Translations under genes and position numbers: made by a program
In this document: in pieces, positions 1-7,631 of the stretch
Position numbering within the stretch: position 1 is the first letter of the stretch
How the letters are laid out: every line of letters begins with the position of its first letter
Origin: an uncultured bacterium
GTDB taxonomy: Bacteria; Spirochaetota; Spirochaetia; Sphaerochaetales; Sphaerochaetaceae
Reading direction: 5' to 3'
DNA length: 22,133 nucleotides
NCBI GenBank assembly: GCA_905215015.1
Contig: CAJMOS010000047.1
Span: 1 to 22,133 of the forward strand
The notes under the pieces: model-generated
What the model was told of the DNA's origin: nothing
Databases searched by the model: none
The model's input: only the letters and a program-made list of their open reading frames with translations

Positions 1-104
1 CAGCTGGCCGAAGGATACATATGGTCGGCGACGATGAAGCCGGCGTTGTGCCTGGTTTTCTGATATTCCCTTCCGGGATTGCCGAGGAAGACGATCAATT
101 TCAT
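1..104 (-). CDS. pth: Peptidyl-tRNA hydrolase, N-terminal part only (cut by the window edge)
   Basis: The reverse strand from position 104 reads MKLIVFLGNPGREYQKTRHN followed by AGFIVADHM. This is the hallmark start of bacterial peptidyl-tRNA hydrolase: the LGNPG motif and the RHNAGF block, which carries the conserved Asn and the catalytic His of the family. The enzyme frees tRNA from peptidyl-tRNA that drops off the ribosome. About 34 of the roughly 190 usual residues lie in the window; the rest continues to the left. The start at 104 gives the usual family N-terminus, although no strong Shine-Dalgarno precedes it. The gene diverges from the phosphohexomutase gene, with about 138 bases between the two starts. 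Function is established for the family and the call rests on motifs seen. Confidence 0.88.
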   Translation of the reverse strand, partial: MKLIVFLGNPGREYQKTRHNAGFIVADHMYPSAS

Positions 105-139
105 GCGCCTATGCTACCAAAAAAGGAAAGGGCAAGGAT

Positions 140-227
140 AGAGATTCTCTGTTTTGCTTTCGTTTTATTATTTTTAACAACTGTTATCTTTCGTTTTTGC
201 GAGGAATATGGTACAGTAACCGCAAAG
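140..227 (+). promoter_or_regulatory. Divergent promoter region with -10-like box and candidate operators
   Basis: This AT-rich gap separates pth from the phosphohexomutase gene. Three elements can be seen: a perfect AGAGAtTCTCT inverted repeat at 140-150, a TAACA-ac-TGTTA inverted repeat at 175-186, and the 18-base stretch 208-225 (ATGGTACAGTAACCGCAA). The last contains a -10-like TACAGT at 212-217. Sixteen of these 18 bases recur before the ABC binding protein at 3569-3586. A TTTGCG (196-201) and CGCAAA (221-226) pair flanks the -10 box. No good -35 box is seen, which suits an activated or extended promoter. The assignment is inference from shared sequence. Confidence 0.5.
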
Positions 228-242
228 GAGCTTGTTCCCGTC

Positions 243-1802
243 ATGAAAGATATGAACCTTGGGATGTTCAAGGCGTACGATATCCGCACCAAAAGGGAGA
301 TGCTTGACGTCGACCAGGAAGTTCGGCTGATGAAGGCGGTTGGTCGGTACCTTCGGGATTCCGTGAACGTTTCCGGAGTTGTCGTTTGCCGCGACGCCCG
401 CCTCTATTGCCCGGAATTGATGGAGCTCGCCTTGGAGCTGTTTCCACGGTTTGGGTTGGACGTGTATGTGAATCCCCTTCAAACGGCTACGTGCGAGTTT
501 TATTTTACCTGCATGCGGCATCCTCACTGTGCCGGGGTCATGATGACCGCGAGCCACAATCCCGGCAACTACGTCGGATTGAAACTGGTGGCTCCCGGCC
601 TGGTTCCCATTGCCTTCGGCTATGGGCCTGATGGCGGTATCGCCAAAATCCAAGAGCTCTACATGCATGACGTCCCTCTCTCGGCAGGCCCTGCCAGCGG
701 AAAGGTCCATATCGTGGACGAGAGCAGTCATTTCGTCGATTACTCGATGCATCTCGCGAACGTGGGACAGGATGATTTGAAAGGCTTGCACGTGATGGGC
801 GAGTTTCTTTCCGGCATGGCCGGCGTCGATGTCGCGATGGCCTTCGAAAAGGCGGGGGCGAGTTTCCATAGCCGCCATCTGGTTCCGAACGGGTTCTTCC
901 CGGAAGGGGACCCGAATCCGGTTGTCGAAAGCAGCATCGCTCCTGCGCGGATTGCGGTCAAGGCCGGGCAGTATGACTTCGGTTTTTGCTTTGATGGGGA
1001 CGGAGACCGCATGGACTTGATGGATGGAAACGGCGAGCAGATTGTTCCGGGCTTCAATATGGCCATCCTGGTTCCGGAAATGAAGAGACTCTTTTCCCAT
1101 GCCTTCCCCGGCCAGGAAAAGGACCTGCAACTGTATGCCGACGTGAAGGCGATTCCGACCGCGCTGGTGGAAATAGCGAAAGCGGGCGTGGGCGTACATA
1201 TCATCCGCAACGGGCACTCGTTCATCAAAGGGAAACTGATGGAACGCTTCGGCGAGCGCTACGTGGCGGCGGAAGAGGAGTCCGCCCATTATTACATGAA
1301 CTTCCCTTATGACGAGAAAGACTGGTCGAAAGGGCATGCGGCTACGGAAAACACCTTGTTCTACGCGTTGCTGACCGCCAAAGCGTGGAAGAACAATCCG
1401 AAAGCCTACGAAAGGGCCCAACGGTTGCAAAAGCAGATCCACCGGTACCGTGAATGGCCGGTACATTTTGAGCCGGCGCCCGAAGAGATGCCCCATATCA
1501 TGGATGATGTGGAGCAAGCCATGAGGGAAAGGGGCGCGACCATCATCAAGACGATGGACGACGGCAGCGACCTGGATGCGACATTGATGCGCTTCAATCT
1601 TCCCGGACAGTTGCATGCGGGAGTGCAATTGGAAGATGAACCTTGGTGCCAGGTGGCGCAGCGGATCAGCCGCAGCGAGGACGCGATGTGCCGGTGGGAA
1701 GTCGTTTCGAACGACCGGAAAACCTGTGAGGAAACCAACAAAATCATCGTCGGGATTGCTGACAGATACGTCAAGAAAGGATATGCATATTACGGGGACT
1801 GA
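243..1802 (+). CDS. Phosphohexomutase (phosphomannomutase/phosphoglucomutase family)
   Basis: This 519-residue protein belongs to the alpha-D-phosphohexomutase superfamily, which interconverts hexose 1- and 6-phosphates in the cytoplasm through a phosphoserine. Seen in order: the FKAYDIR N-terminus, the active-site TASHNPG with Ser104, the Mg-binding FDGDGDR loop at 250-256, GHSFIK, and a C-terminal phosphate-binding loop. Two motifs depart from the usual form. The sugar-binding GEESGH is EEESAH at 344-349, and the phosphate loop RPSGTEP is RISRSED at 474-480. Substrate preference is therefore uncertain. The frame stays open back to about 21, but the ATG at 243 follows AAAGGAG (224-230) and starts the family homology; the upstream part overlaps pth. 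A DeoR regulator gene follows after 5 bases. It is somewhat longer than the common 450-460 residues. Confidence 0.87.
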   Translation: MKDMNLGMFKAYDIRTKREMLDVDQEVRLMKAVGRYLRDSVNVSGVVVCRDARLYCPELMELALELFPRFGLDVYVNPLQTATCEFYFTCMRHPHCAGVMMTASHNPGNYVGLKLVAPGLVPIAFGYGPDGGIAKIQELYMHDVPLSAGPASGKVHIVDESSHFVDYSMHLANVGQDDLKGLHVMGEFLSGMAGVDVAMAFEKAGASFHSRHLVPNGFFPEGDPNPVVESSIAPARIAVKAGQYDFGFCFDGDGDRMDLMDGNGEQIVPGFNMAILVPEMKRLFSHAFPGQEKDLQLYADVKAIPTALVEIAKAGVGVHIIRNGHSFIKGKLMERFGERYVAAEEESAHYYMNFPYDEKDWSKGHAATENTLFYALLTAKAWKNNPKAYERAQRLQKQIHRYREWPVHFEPAPEEMPHIMDDVEQAMRERGATIIKTMDDGSDLDATLMRFNLPGQLHAGVQLEDEPWCQVAQRISRSEDAMCRWEVVSNDRKTCEETNKIIVGIADRYVKKGYAYYGD

Positions 1803-1807
1803 CAAGA

Positions 1808-2572
1808 ATGAATGGCGCAGAACGAAAGCAGGCGATCCTGCAACTTCTTCAAGAGAAAGAGAGCATCCATGTCGATGAGCTGACGGAACGCTTCGGGGTA
1901 TCCAAAGTGACGATCCGGGGGGATTTGGACAATCTCCAGCAGAAGGGGTTGCTTGTCCGCACCCATGGTGGCGCGATGCTTCCGGAGAAACGGGATTTCA
2001 TCCGGATCATTTCCAATACCATGCATGAGTCGACCAAGGAGAAGGACGAGATCGCCAAGCTCGCCGCTTCTTTGGTTTCCTCCGGGCAGGCAATCATCAT
2101 CGATAGCGGTTCGACCACGATGCATATGGCCAAGTATCTGGTCGACAAGCAGATTACGGTTGCAACCAACTCCCTGCTGGTGATGCAGCAACTGATGAAC
2201 GAGGACAATGTCGATCTTGTCCTCATCGGTGGTTCCTTGCGGCGTTTTTCCATGAGCGCCATCGGCAGTATCGCCCGCTCCTGCCTGACGCAGATCCACG
2301 CCGATTGGCTCTTCCTTGGAGGATCCGGGTATTCGGTGGAGAAGGGAATCTCTTGTTCCAATTTGGTCGAGGCGGACACCAAGCAGGCGATGATCCAGGA
2401 TGCGGAACATGTCTGTTTCGTCGCCGATAGTTCGAAGATGGGCAAGGTATCCTTTGCCAACGTGACCGATTGGAGCCATATCGATGTGCTGGTGACTGAC
2501 CGGATCGATACGGAAACCCGTATCAGCCTTGAAGGGTATGGGGTGAAGGTGCTGGTGCCGAAGCATGCGTAA
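1808..2572 (+). CDS. DeoR/GlpR-family transcriptional regulator
   Basis: The protein has 254 residues. The first 57 or so form the DeoR winged helix-turn-helix, with VDELTERFGVSKVTIRGDLD and the closing LVRTHGGAM. The rest is the DeoR C-terminal sensor, related to ribose-5-phosphate isomerase: IDSGSTT phosphate-loop-like motif, GGSLRRFSMSAIG, and the late block EADTKQAMI...VADSSKMGKVSF with the family lysines. Such proteins are usually repressors released by a phosphorylated sugar. The gene sits between the phosphohexomutase and the TIM-barrel gene, with GGGGA ahead of its start and an 8-base overlap with the next gene. It therefore most likely controls this operon and, by the shared promoter element, the ABC importer downstream. 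Effector unknown. Confidence 0.9.
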   Translation: MNGAERKQAILQLLQEKESIHVDELTERFGVSKVTIRGDLDNLQQKGLLVRTHGGAMLPEKRDFIRIISNTMHESTKEKDEIAKLAASLVSSGQAIIIDSGSTTMHMAKYLVDKQITVATNSLLVMQQLMNEDNVDLVLIGGSLRRFSMSAIGSIARSCLTQIHADWLFLGGSGYSVEKGISCSNLVEADTKQAMIQDAEHVCFVADSSKMGKVSFANVTDWSHIDVLVTDRIDTETRISLEGYGVKVLVPKHA

Positions 2573-3464
2573 ATGGGGGTTGTCCCTGGTGGGTTTGCAC
2601 GAGGGGGCGGAGGTCAGGGCTCTTGCGGAGAAATATCCGGGGCTCGACTTCGAGCTCTCCTACAACATGCGTCCTGACCAGCTGGAAATGATGGCCCCGA
2701 TTCTCGAACACCGGGTCGTTTCCCTGCATGCGACCTGTCCGAGAAGCCTGTATTTTCCGAATTTTGCTTCAGACGACCCACACGTCCTGTCCCAGAGCAT
2801 CTCCGATATCAGGCAAAGCATTGTCACCGCGAAGCGCTTCCATGCCCCTCTTATGGTCTTGCACCCCGGCTACCTTTGCGAGGAGGGGATGCCGAGCGAC
2901 AAAAGCGCTCGCCTGGCGTTGCTGGAAAAACCGCAGTTTCAGAACCATGTTGCCGTGAGGGAAGGGGCCATCTGCGACAGGGAGTATCCTCAAAGCGATG
3001 CGTATCGGAGGACGATGGACCGGCTCATGTCGCATATTGGCGCGGTTTGTCGGCTCTGCTGGGACGAGGGCATCTCGTTGGCGGTCGAGAACCTGAACCC
3101 GCGTTCCGGATACCTTTGCATGACGCCGGATGATTTCGCCCAGCTCGCGACGGTCGACCATATGTGCTTCTGCCTTGATATCGGGCACCTTTGGATTTCG
3201 CATTTCGCGTTCGGGTTTGATTTCCTCGAGGCGATGCGGAACATGCTGGCGACCCGCAAGGTGGTCTCTTGCCATTTGCATGCCAATCCATCCGATGGCC
3301 ACATCTGGGAAGACAGCCATGGAGATTTGGACGTCAATGCCGCGTTTCCGCTTCGGGAAAGTCTTGACATCATCACCGCGGAACCGGTCAATTGCATCCT
3401 CGAGACCGTGTCGCGTCCGGAACACAATATTCGGATCTTCCAAGAGTACACCAAAGCTTCTTGA
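2565..3464 (+). CDS. Sugar phosphate isomerase/epimerase-like TIM-barrel protein
   Basis: This 299-residue protein matches the xylose isomerase-like TIM barrel (AP endonuclease family 2). Candidate metal ligands and active-site residues follow the usual order: His100 (VLHPGY), Glu175 (AVENLNP), Asp205 and His208 (LDIGHLW), His237/His239 (CHLHANPSDGH), His252 and Asp254 (SHGDLD), and Glu280 (ILETV). Members include sugar and inositol isomerases or epimerases and endonuclease IV. The sugar setting, straight after a DeoR regulator and a phosphohexomutase, favours an isomerase or epimerase of a sugar or sugar phosphate. The start overlaps the regulator stop, which points to translational coupling. 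The exact substrate cannot be read from sequence. Confidence 0.78.
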   Translation: MRKWGLSLVGLHEGAEVRALAEKYPGLDFELSYNMRPDQLEMMAPILEHRVVSLHATCPRSLYFPNFASDDPHVLSQSISDIRQSIVTAKRFHAPLMVLHPGYLCEEGMPSDKSARLALLEKPQFQNHVAVREGAICDREYPQSDAYRRTMDRLMSHIGAVCRLCWDEGISLAVENLNPRSGYLCMTPDDFAQLATVDHMCFCLDIGHLWISHFAFGFDFLEAMRNMLATRKVVSCHLHANPSDGHIWEDSHGDLDVNAAFPLRESLDIITAEPVNCILETVSRPEHNIRIFQEYTKAS

Positions 3465-3548
3465 GTTTTCTTTATTTGTCGAAAATTTTCTTTTTATTTT
3501 GTTTTTAACAGTGTTTTGTTTAAAACGCAGAATATAGAAAGTTTTTTC
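3465..3548 (+). promoter_or_regulatory. AT-rich tract upstream of the ABC importer promoter
   Basis: This stretch is far richer in A and T than its surroundings, with long T runs. It contains the palindrome GAAAATTTTC (3481-3490), an AACA-g-TGTT inverted repeat (3507-3515) and GTTTT-gttt-AAAAC (3513-3526). It may act as an UP element and hold a second regulator site, since a similar AACA/TGTT repeat lies in the other DeoR-linked promoter at 175-186. I see no convincing hairpin terminator for the upstream operon; weak CAAGA/TCTTG pairing near the stop is the best candidate. Confidence 0.35.
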
Positions 3549-3587
3549 CTTGTGGTTTGGAAGAATGGATGGTACACTAACCACAAG
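3549..3587 (+). promoter_or_regulatory. Promoter of the ABC importer with perfect 9-bp inverted repeat
   Basis: A -35-like TTGTGG (3550-3555), a 17-base spacer and a -10-like TACACT (3573-3578) make a plausible sigma-70 promoter. The two arms of a perfect 9-base inverted repeat, CTTGTGGTT (3549-3557) and AACCACAAG (3579-3587), bracket the spacer and -10 box exactly. This is the geometry of a repressor operator. The right half lies in the 18-base element shared with the phosphohexomutase promoter (208-225). The likely ligand is the DeoR-type regulator encoded at 1808-2572. Sequence elements are seen; binding is inferred. Confidence 0.6.
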
Positions 3588-3623
3588 TTTCAAACGTCAT
3601 TGATGAAAAAGAGGAGGAGACGT

Positions 3624-4640
3624 ATGAAAAAATGTTTGGCCCTTTTGACGGCGCTTGTCGCCGTTTCCGCGATGCTCTTTGCCCAGGGTGGGAGCGAGTC
3701 TCCAAAGCCGGCGACCAGTTCCGGTGCTCCGGCAGAGACCAACAAACTGGTTGTGTACGCTACCTGCAGCGAAAGCGAGGCCCAGAAGATCACCGATGCG
3801 TTCATCAAGAAGTATCCGGGCATGCAGATCACCATCATCCAGGCTGGAAGCGGCGATATGGTTACCCGTGTGAAGACCGAATGGCCGAAACCGGAAGGAG
3901 ATGTGGTCCTGCTGCTCGCCAAAGAGAACCTGGATTCCATTTACAACAATCTTGCTCCGTACAAGAGTGCCAACCACGATGATTTCGCGCCGGAATTCCG
4001 CGATCCTGCGGAAACTCCCCGGTATTATGCCACGAGTCTTCCCCTGCAAGCGATCATGTACAACACCAGGATGTTGACTCCGGAACAGGCTCCGAAGTCC
4101 TGGAAGGATCTGGCCGATCCGAAGTTCAAAGGCGAGATCGTCCTCGGCAATCCTGCGTCCTCCGGTTCTTCCTACGCGCAGCTGTACATGATGCACAAGC
4201 TCTACGGCATGGATTTCGTCAAGCAGGTTGCCTCGAACGCCACCTACGTCGCTTCCTCCACCGCCGGGCCTGACAGTGTGGCCCGTGGCGAGTATGCCAT
4301 CACCGTCACCGGTGAGAAGAATATCGGGGACCGGATCGCCCAGGGAGATCCGGTTGCGTACGTGCTTCCCGAGGAAGGTACCGGCCTGCGCACCGAAGGT
4401 TCCGCAATTCTGGAGAACTGCAGGAACTTGGCAAGCGCCCGGCATTTCATCGACTTCATCACCAGCGAGGAAGGCATGACTGTCGTCCGTGACCAGTGTT
4501 TCCGCCGCCCGGCTCTGACCACCATCGCCGGTCCTGCGAACCTTCCGTCCCTGAAGGATATGAAGTTCTTCGATTATGACGCGAAAGAAGCGGCCGCGTC
4601 CAAGAAACAGCTTGTTTCCGAGTTTCAGGGCTTGCTGTAA
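3624..4640 (+). CDS. ABC importer periplasmic binding protein, FbpA/AfuA-like
   Basis: This 338-residue protein opens with a signal peptide (MKKCLALLTALVAVSAMLFA) probably cleaved before Gln21. No lipobox cysteine is present, so it should be free in a periplasm. The body is a family 1 extracellular solute-binding protein of the ferric/phosphonate/organophosphate type. Marks are KLVVYATCSE at 41-50, GNPASSGSSY at 175-184 and PEEGTG at 249-254. The tyrosine pair that binds iron in classical FbpA is not visible near residue 195-210; the only YY is at 134-135, in the RYYATSLPLQ strand. The relative AfuA binds hexose phosphates, and the sugar-phosphate neighbours fit that better. The start follows a strong GAGGAGGAG (3611-3619). 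ATPase and permease genes follow. Confidence 0.85.
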   Translation: MKKCLALLTALVAVSAMLFAQGGSESPKPATSSGAPAETNKLVVYATCSESEAQKITDAFIKKYPGMQITIIQAGSGDMVTRVKTEWPKPEGDVVLLLAKENLDSIYNNLAPYKSANHDDFAPEFRDPAETPRYYATSLPLQAIMYNTRMLTPEQAPKSWKDLADPKFKGEIVLGNPASSGSSYAQLYMMHKLYGMDFVKQVASNATYVASSTAGPDSVARGEYAITVTGEKNIGDRIAQGDPVAYVLPEEGTGLRTEGSAILENCRNLASARHFIDFITSEEGMTVVRDQCFRRPALTTIAGPANLPSLKDMKFFDYDAKEAAASKKQLVSEFQGLL

Positions 4641-4650
4641 GCTGGCAGGA

Positions 4651-4690
4651 AAAGGGTCAGGACCAGAAAGCGTGTCCTGACCTTTCTTTC
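4651..4690 (+). terminator. Hairpin with T-rich tail between binding protein and ATPase genes
   Basis: GGTCAGGAC (4655-4663) pairs perfectly with GTCCTGACC (4674-4682), extended by a G-U and two A-U pairs, across a 10-base loop. The tail is TTTCTTTCTCTTTT. Lying inside an ABC operon just after the binding-protein stop, it probably acts as a leaky terminator or 3' stabiliser. That would give more binding protein than membrane components, as is known for maltose-type operons. Confidence 0.8.
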
Positions 4691-4723
4691 TCTTTTGCCA
4701 TACCATCAAAGGGAGCGGATTCC

Positions 4724-5839
4724 ATGAGTCACGATTTGACATACGATGCAGTGAATAAGATTTACGATGCCAAGGGAAAGAACCCGGTACATGCCTTGAG
4801 GGATGTCTCCTTCACCATCAGGGCGGGGGAACTCTTCTGCCTGCTAGGTCCTTCAGGTTGCGGCAAGACCACGCTTTTGCGAAGCACCGCCGGCCTTGAG
4901 TCCATTTCCAGCGGAAAGATGCTTTATGGTGATGTCGACATCTCCACGATTCCTCCGTATAAGCGCAATATCGGCATGGTGTTCCAGAGTTTCGCCTTGT
5001 ATCCCCACATGACGATTTTCGAGAATGTCGCTTATGGGCTCAGGGTCCGCAAGATTCCCGAGGAGGTCGTGCGCAAGAAGGTTACCGAGGCGATGGAACT
5101 CGTCGGTCTTGGAGAGGAATTGAAGCGCAACCCCAGCCCTTCCGGTCTTTCCGGCGGACAGCAGCAGCGCGTCGCCATCGCCCGCGCCCTGGTGTATGAC
5201 CCGGATATCCTTCTGCTTGACGAGCCTTTGGCGAACCTTGACGCCAAACTCCGCCGTTACATGCGGGCTGAAATCCGCCGCATCCAGAAAGCGACCAACA
5301 TCACGACCATTTTTGTGACCCATGACCAGGAAGAGGCGATGGCGGTGGGCGACCGCATGGCGGTGATGCGGAAGGGAATCGTCGAGCAGATCGGCACCAG
5401 CGACGAGTTGTACAACCAGCCAAACAGCTCTTTTGTCGCGAACTTCATCGGAAAGATGAACTTTTTCAGCAGCAAGATCGTCGGCATCGAAGGCGACCGG
5501 ATTCTGTGCGAGGTCGATGGGACCGGTCTGGTTGTCCCCGTGTGCAAGACGAGGAACCATGTCTCCAGCCTTGCCCTTGGCAAGGAGGTGCTGGTCGGGG
5601 CCAGACCCGAGCAATTGGTTGTCGGCAAGCAGGAGGGGAAGGTGCGGGGAACCGTGAGGATCATCCAGCATCTTGGGCAGTTCATCCGCTACGAGGTGGA
5701 ACTGGACCCCGCCGTAAGCCGGACTATCTTTGAGATCGATATGCCTTCGTTGCAGGCTGATGTCAAAGAACATGACACGGTGTTTGTGGAAGTGAAGCCC
5801 GATGTCGTCTCCTTGTTCGACAAGGAGGTGGACGCATGA
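4724..5839 (+). CDS. ABC importer ATPase (FbpC/PotA type)
   Basis: This 371-residue ATPase energises the importer. Seen in order: Walker A GPSGCGKTT at 42-50, Q-loop in MVFQSFALYPHMT, signature LSGGQQQR starting at 142, Walker B LLLDEP with Asp166 and Glu167, D-loop LANLD, and switch His200 in THDQEEAM. A C-terminal TOBE-type domain fills roughly residues 240-365 (VGARPEQL region). This is the layout of ATPases for iron, polyamine, sugar and organophosphate importers. An AAAGGGAG site precedes the ATG. The stop overlaps the permease start as ATGA, so the two are translationally coupled. The substrate is set by the binding protein, not by this subunit. Confidence 0.93.
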   Translation: MSHDLTYDAVNKIYDAKGKNPVHALRDVSFTIRAGELFCLLGPSGCGKTTLLRSTAGLESISSGKMLYGDVDISTIPPYKRNIGMVFQSFALYPHMTIFENVAYGLRVRKIPEEVVRKKVTEAMELVGLGEELKRNPSPSGLSGGQQQRVAIARALVYDPDILLLDEPLANLDAKLRRYMRAEIRRIQKATNITTIFVTHDQEEAMAVGDRMAVMRKGIVEQIGTSDELYNQPNSSFVANFIGKMNFFSSKIVGIEGDRILCEVDGTGLVVPVCKTRNHVSSLALGKEVLVGARPEQLVVGKQEGKVRGTVRIIQHLGQFIRYEVELDPAVSRTIFEIDMPSLQADVKEHDTVFVEVKPDVVSLFDKEVDA

Positions 5840-7575
5840 GAAACAGGCCGCAGCCTACCATGGACACGGTTGGTTCCGAGGGCAGGATCCGACGCTTCTT
5901 TGAGAAGGATTTCACGCAATATCTTGTTTTTGCGGTTCCGATGGCCTTCATTGCTATTTTCCTGCTCTATCCGATGGCAACCACGCTGATCCGGGCCTTC
6001 ATGGCTCCGGCGGAGGACCTGGCTTTCCATGGGTTCAGCCTCGAGGGGTTGCAACAGTTCGTGGTGAGCAAGCTGTACCGCAAGAGCCTGTGGAATTCTT
6101 TCGTCATCGGCATTTCCGTTACCTTCTTTTGCCTTTTGATCGGGATTCCGATGGGGTATTTTGTCGCCAGGGTGAAGATGCCGGGTAAATCGTTGATCCT
6201 TTCTCTCGGGATTCTTCCTGTCATCATGCCCTCGTTCGTCGGGGCCTTCACGTGGGTCATCCTGCTGGGAAGGAACGGGATCGTCCGTACCTTCCTGAAC
6301 TGGTTGCTTGGTCCTTTGGGTATCAAGGTCCCGTCGATTTACGGCATGTTCGGCATGATCCTCTGCATGACGCTGACCTATTATCCGTTTGTGTTCCAGC
6401 TGGCCTATGGGGCGTTCGCCTCTTCGAATCCCATGCTGGAAGAGGCGGCCATGCTGATGGGCGCGAGGAAAAGCCACATTTTCCGCACGGTCACGCTGCC
6501 GCTTGTCATGCCAAGCCTTGGCGCCGCCGCATTGCTCGTATTCGTCCGCGCTATCGGAAATTTCGGCATTCCATCCATTATCGGCGGCGAGGATTATGTG
6601 TTGCCCACCTTGATCTATTTTGAGGTGAACGGGTTCTGGAACATCAATGGGGCTTGTTCGATAGCCGTCGTGAACGTCGCGATTACCGCTACGGTTCTTT
6701 GGGCCCAGAAAGCCATGGTCAATCGCCACAAGTATGAGACGATCAGCGCCAGCCGCTCGGAACTGAAGATGAACGACTCGGTGGCGATTCGGATCGTCGC
6801 TTGGGTCTTCTGCGGGATCATCCTTGTCGTTTCCTTGCTTCCCCAGATTACCATCATCGTCATGTCGTTTTTCACCAAATGGACGGGTTTGTTCCCTGAA
6901 GGCTTCACGCTCGCCAACTATGCGCGTATTCCGCACACGAGCCATAACGAGCTGTTCAACTCCTTTTATCTTTCCCTCCTGTCCACCTTGCTGTGCGCGA
7001 TCCTGGGTTCCATCGTCGCGTACATCACGGAACGCAAGAAACCGAAAGGGGCCGCATTGCTTGACTTGTCCGTGATGGCGCCGTTCATTTTGCCTGGTAC
7101 CGTTGTCTCCATCGCGTTGCTTTCCGCTTTCAGCGGGAACAGCTGGCTGCGCCTGACCGGCACGTACACCGTCCTTGTCATCTCGTTCATGATCAGAAGG
7201 ACGCCGTACGTATATCGCTCTGTCGCGGCGAACTTGACACAGTTGAACCCCTCTTTGGAGGAGGCGTCGACCATCATGGGAGCATCCTGGTTCTACACGT
7301 TCCGCAAGGTAAGCGTCCCTTTGATCCTTCCTTCCATCATCAGCGGTTCCATCCTGACGCTGACTACACTGCTTCAGGAGTTGTCCACCAGCATCCTGCT
7401 GTATAGCGGGCGCACGCGTACCGTGCCGATCCAGATTTACAGCGCCGTGCAAGATGGAAACTTGGGGCAGGCAAGCGCTTTGTCGGTCGTCCTTCTGGTC
7501 GTGGTCTTCGTGATCGTCTACGGCATGAACAGGCTTCAGGGTTCGAAAATGGCGTCCGCTTTCAAGATGGGGTGA
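5836..7575 (+). CDS. ABC importer permease with two fused membrane domains (FbpB/AfuB type)
   Basis: This 579-residue protein holds two binding-protein-dependent transport permease domains in tandem, each with about six hydrophobic helices. The cytoplasmic coupling loops appear twice: EEAAMLMGARKSHIFRTVTLP in the first half and EEASTIMGASWFYTFRKVSVP in the second. They are the EAA loops that dock on the ATPase. Because both halves sit on one chain, this gene plus the ATPase and binding protein make a complete importer. The N-terminal 30 or so residues are cytoplasmic, followed by the first helix (YLVFAVPMAFIAIFLLYP). The start overlaps the ATPase stop by 4 bases. This fused arrangement is typical of FbpB and AfuB. 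Confidence 0.92.
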   Translation: MRNRPQPTMDTVGSEGRIRRFFEKDFTQYLVFAVPMAFIAIFLLYPMATTLIRAFMAPAEDLAFHGFSLEGLQQFVVSKLYRKSLWNSFVIGISVTFFCLLIGIPMGYFVARVKMPGKSLILSLGILPVIMPSFVGAFTWVILLGRNGIVRTFLNWLLGPLGIKVPSIYGMFGMILCMTLTYYPFVFQLAYGAFASSNPMLEEAAMLMGARKSHIFRTVTLPLVMPSLGAAALLVFVRAIGNFGIPSIIGGEDYVLPTLIYFEVNGFWNINGACSIAVVNVAITATVLWAQKAMVNRHKYETISASRSELKMNDSVAIRIVAWVFCGIILVVSLLPQITIIVMSFFTKWTGLFPEGFTLANYARIPHTSHNELFNSFYLSLLSTLLCAILGSIVAYITERKKPKGAALLDLSVMAPFILPGTVVSIALLSAFSGNSWLRLTGTYTVLVISFMIRRTPYVYRSVAANLTQLNPSLEEASTIMGASWFYTFRKVSVPLILPSIISGSILTLTTLLQELSTSILLYSGRTRTVPIQIYSAVQDGNLGQASALSVVLLVVVFVIVYGMNRLQGSKMASAFKMG

Positions 7576-7631
7576 CCGAGAGACCGTTCTCCGCTATTCC
7601 GGCAGAAGGCTTTTTCGTTTACCATGAAGCC

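Noticed and set aside
21..242. N-terminal extension of the phosphohexomutase frame with a hydrophobic stretch
   Set aside because: It overlaps pth and the promoter, and lies upstream of the ribosome site and the family N-terminus. The apparent membrane helix comes from the T-rich promoter.
174..1805. A 543-residue minus-strand frame opposite the phosphohexomutase
   Set aside because: No family match, no ribosome site, and opposite a gene with catalytic motifs.
4651..4723. Possible riboswitch between the binding protein and ATPase genes
   Set aside because: The only structure is a simple perfect hairpin with a T-rich tail; no multi-helix aptamer pattern is seen.
5689..7452. A 587-residue minus-strand frame opposite the permease
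   Set aside because: It is highly charged low-complexity shadow sequence opposite a clear two-domain permease.
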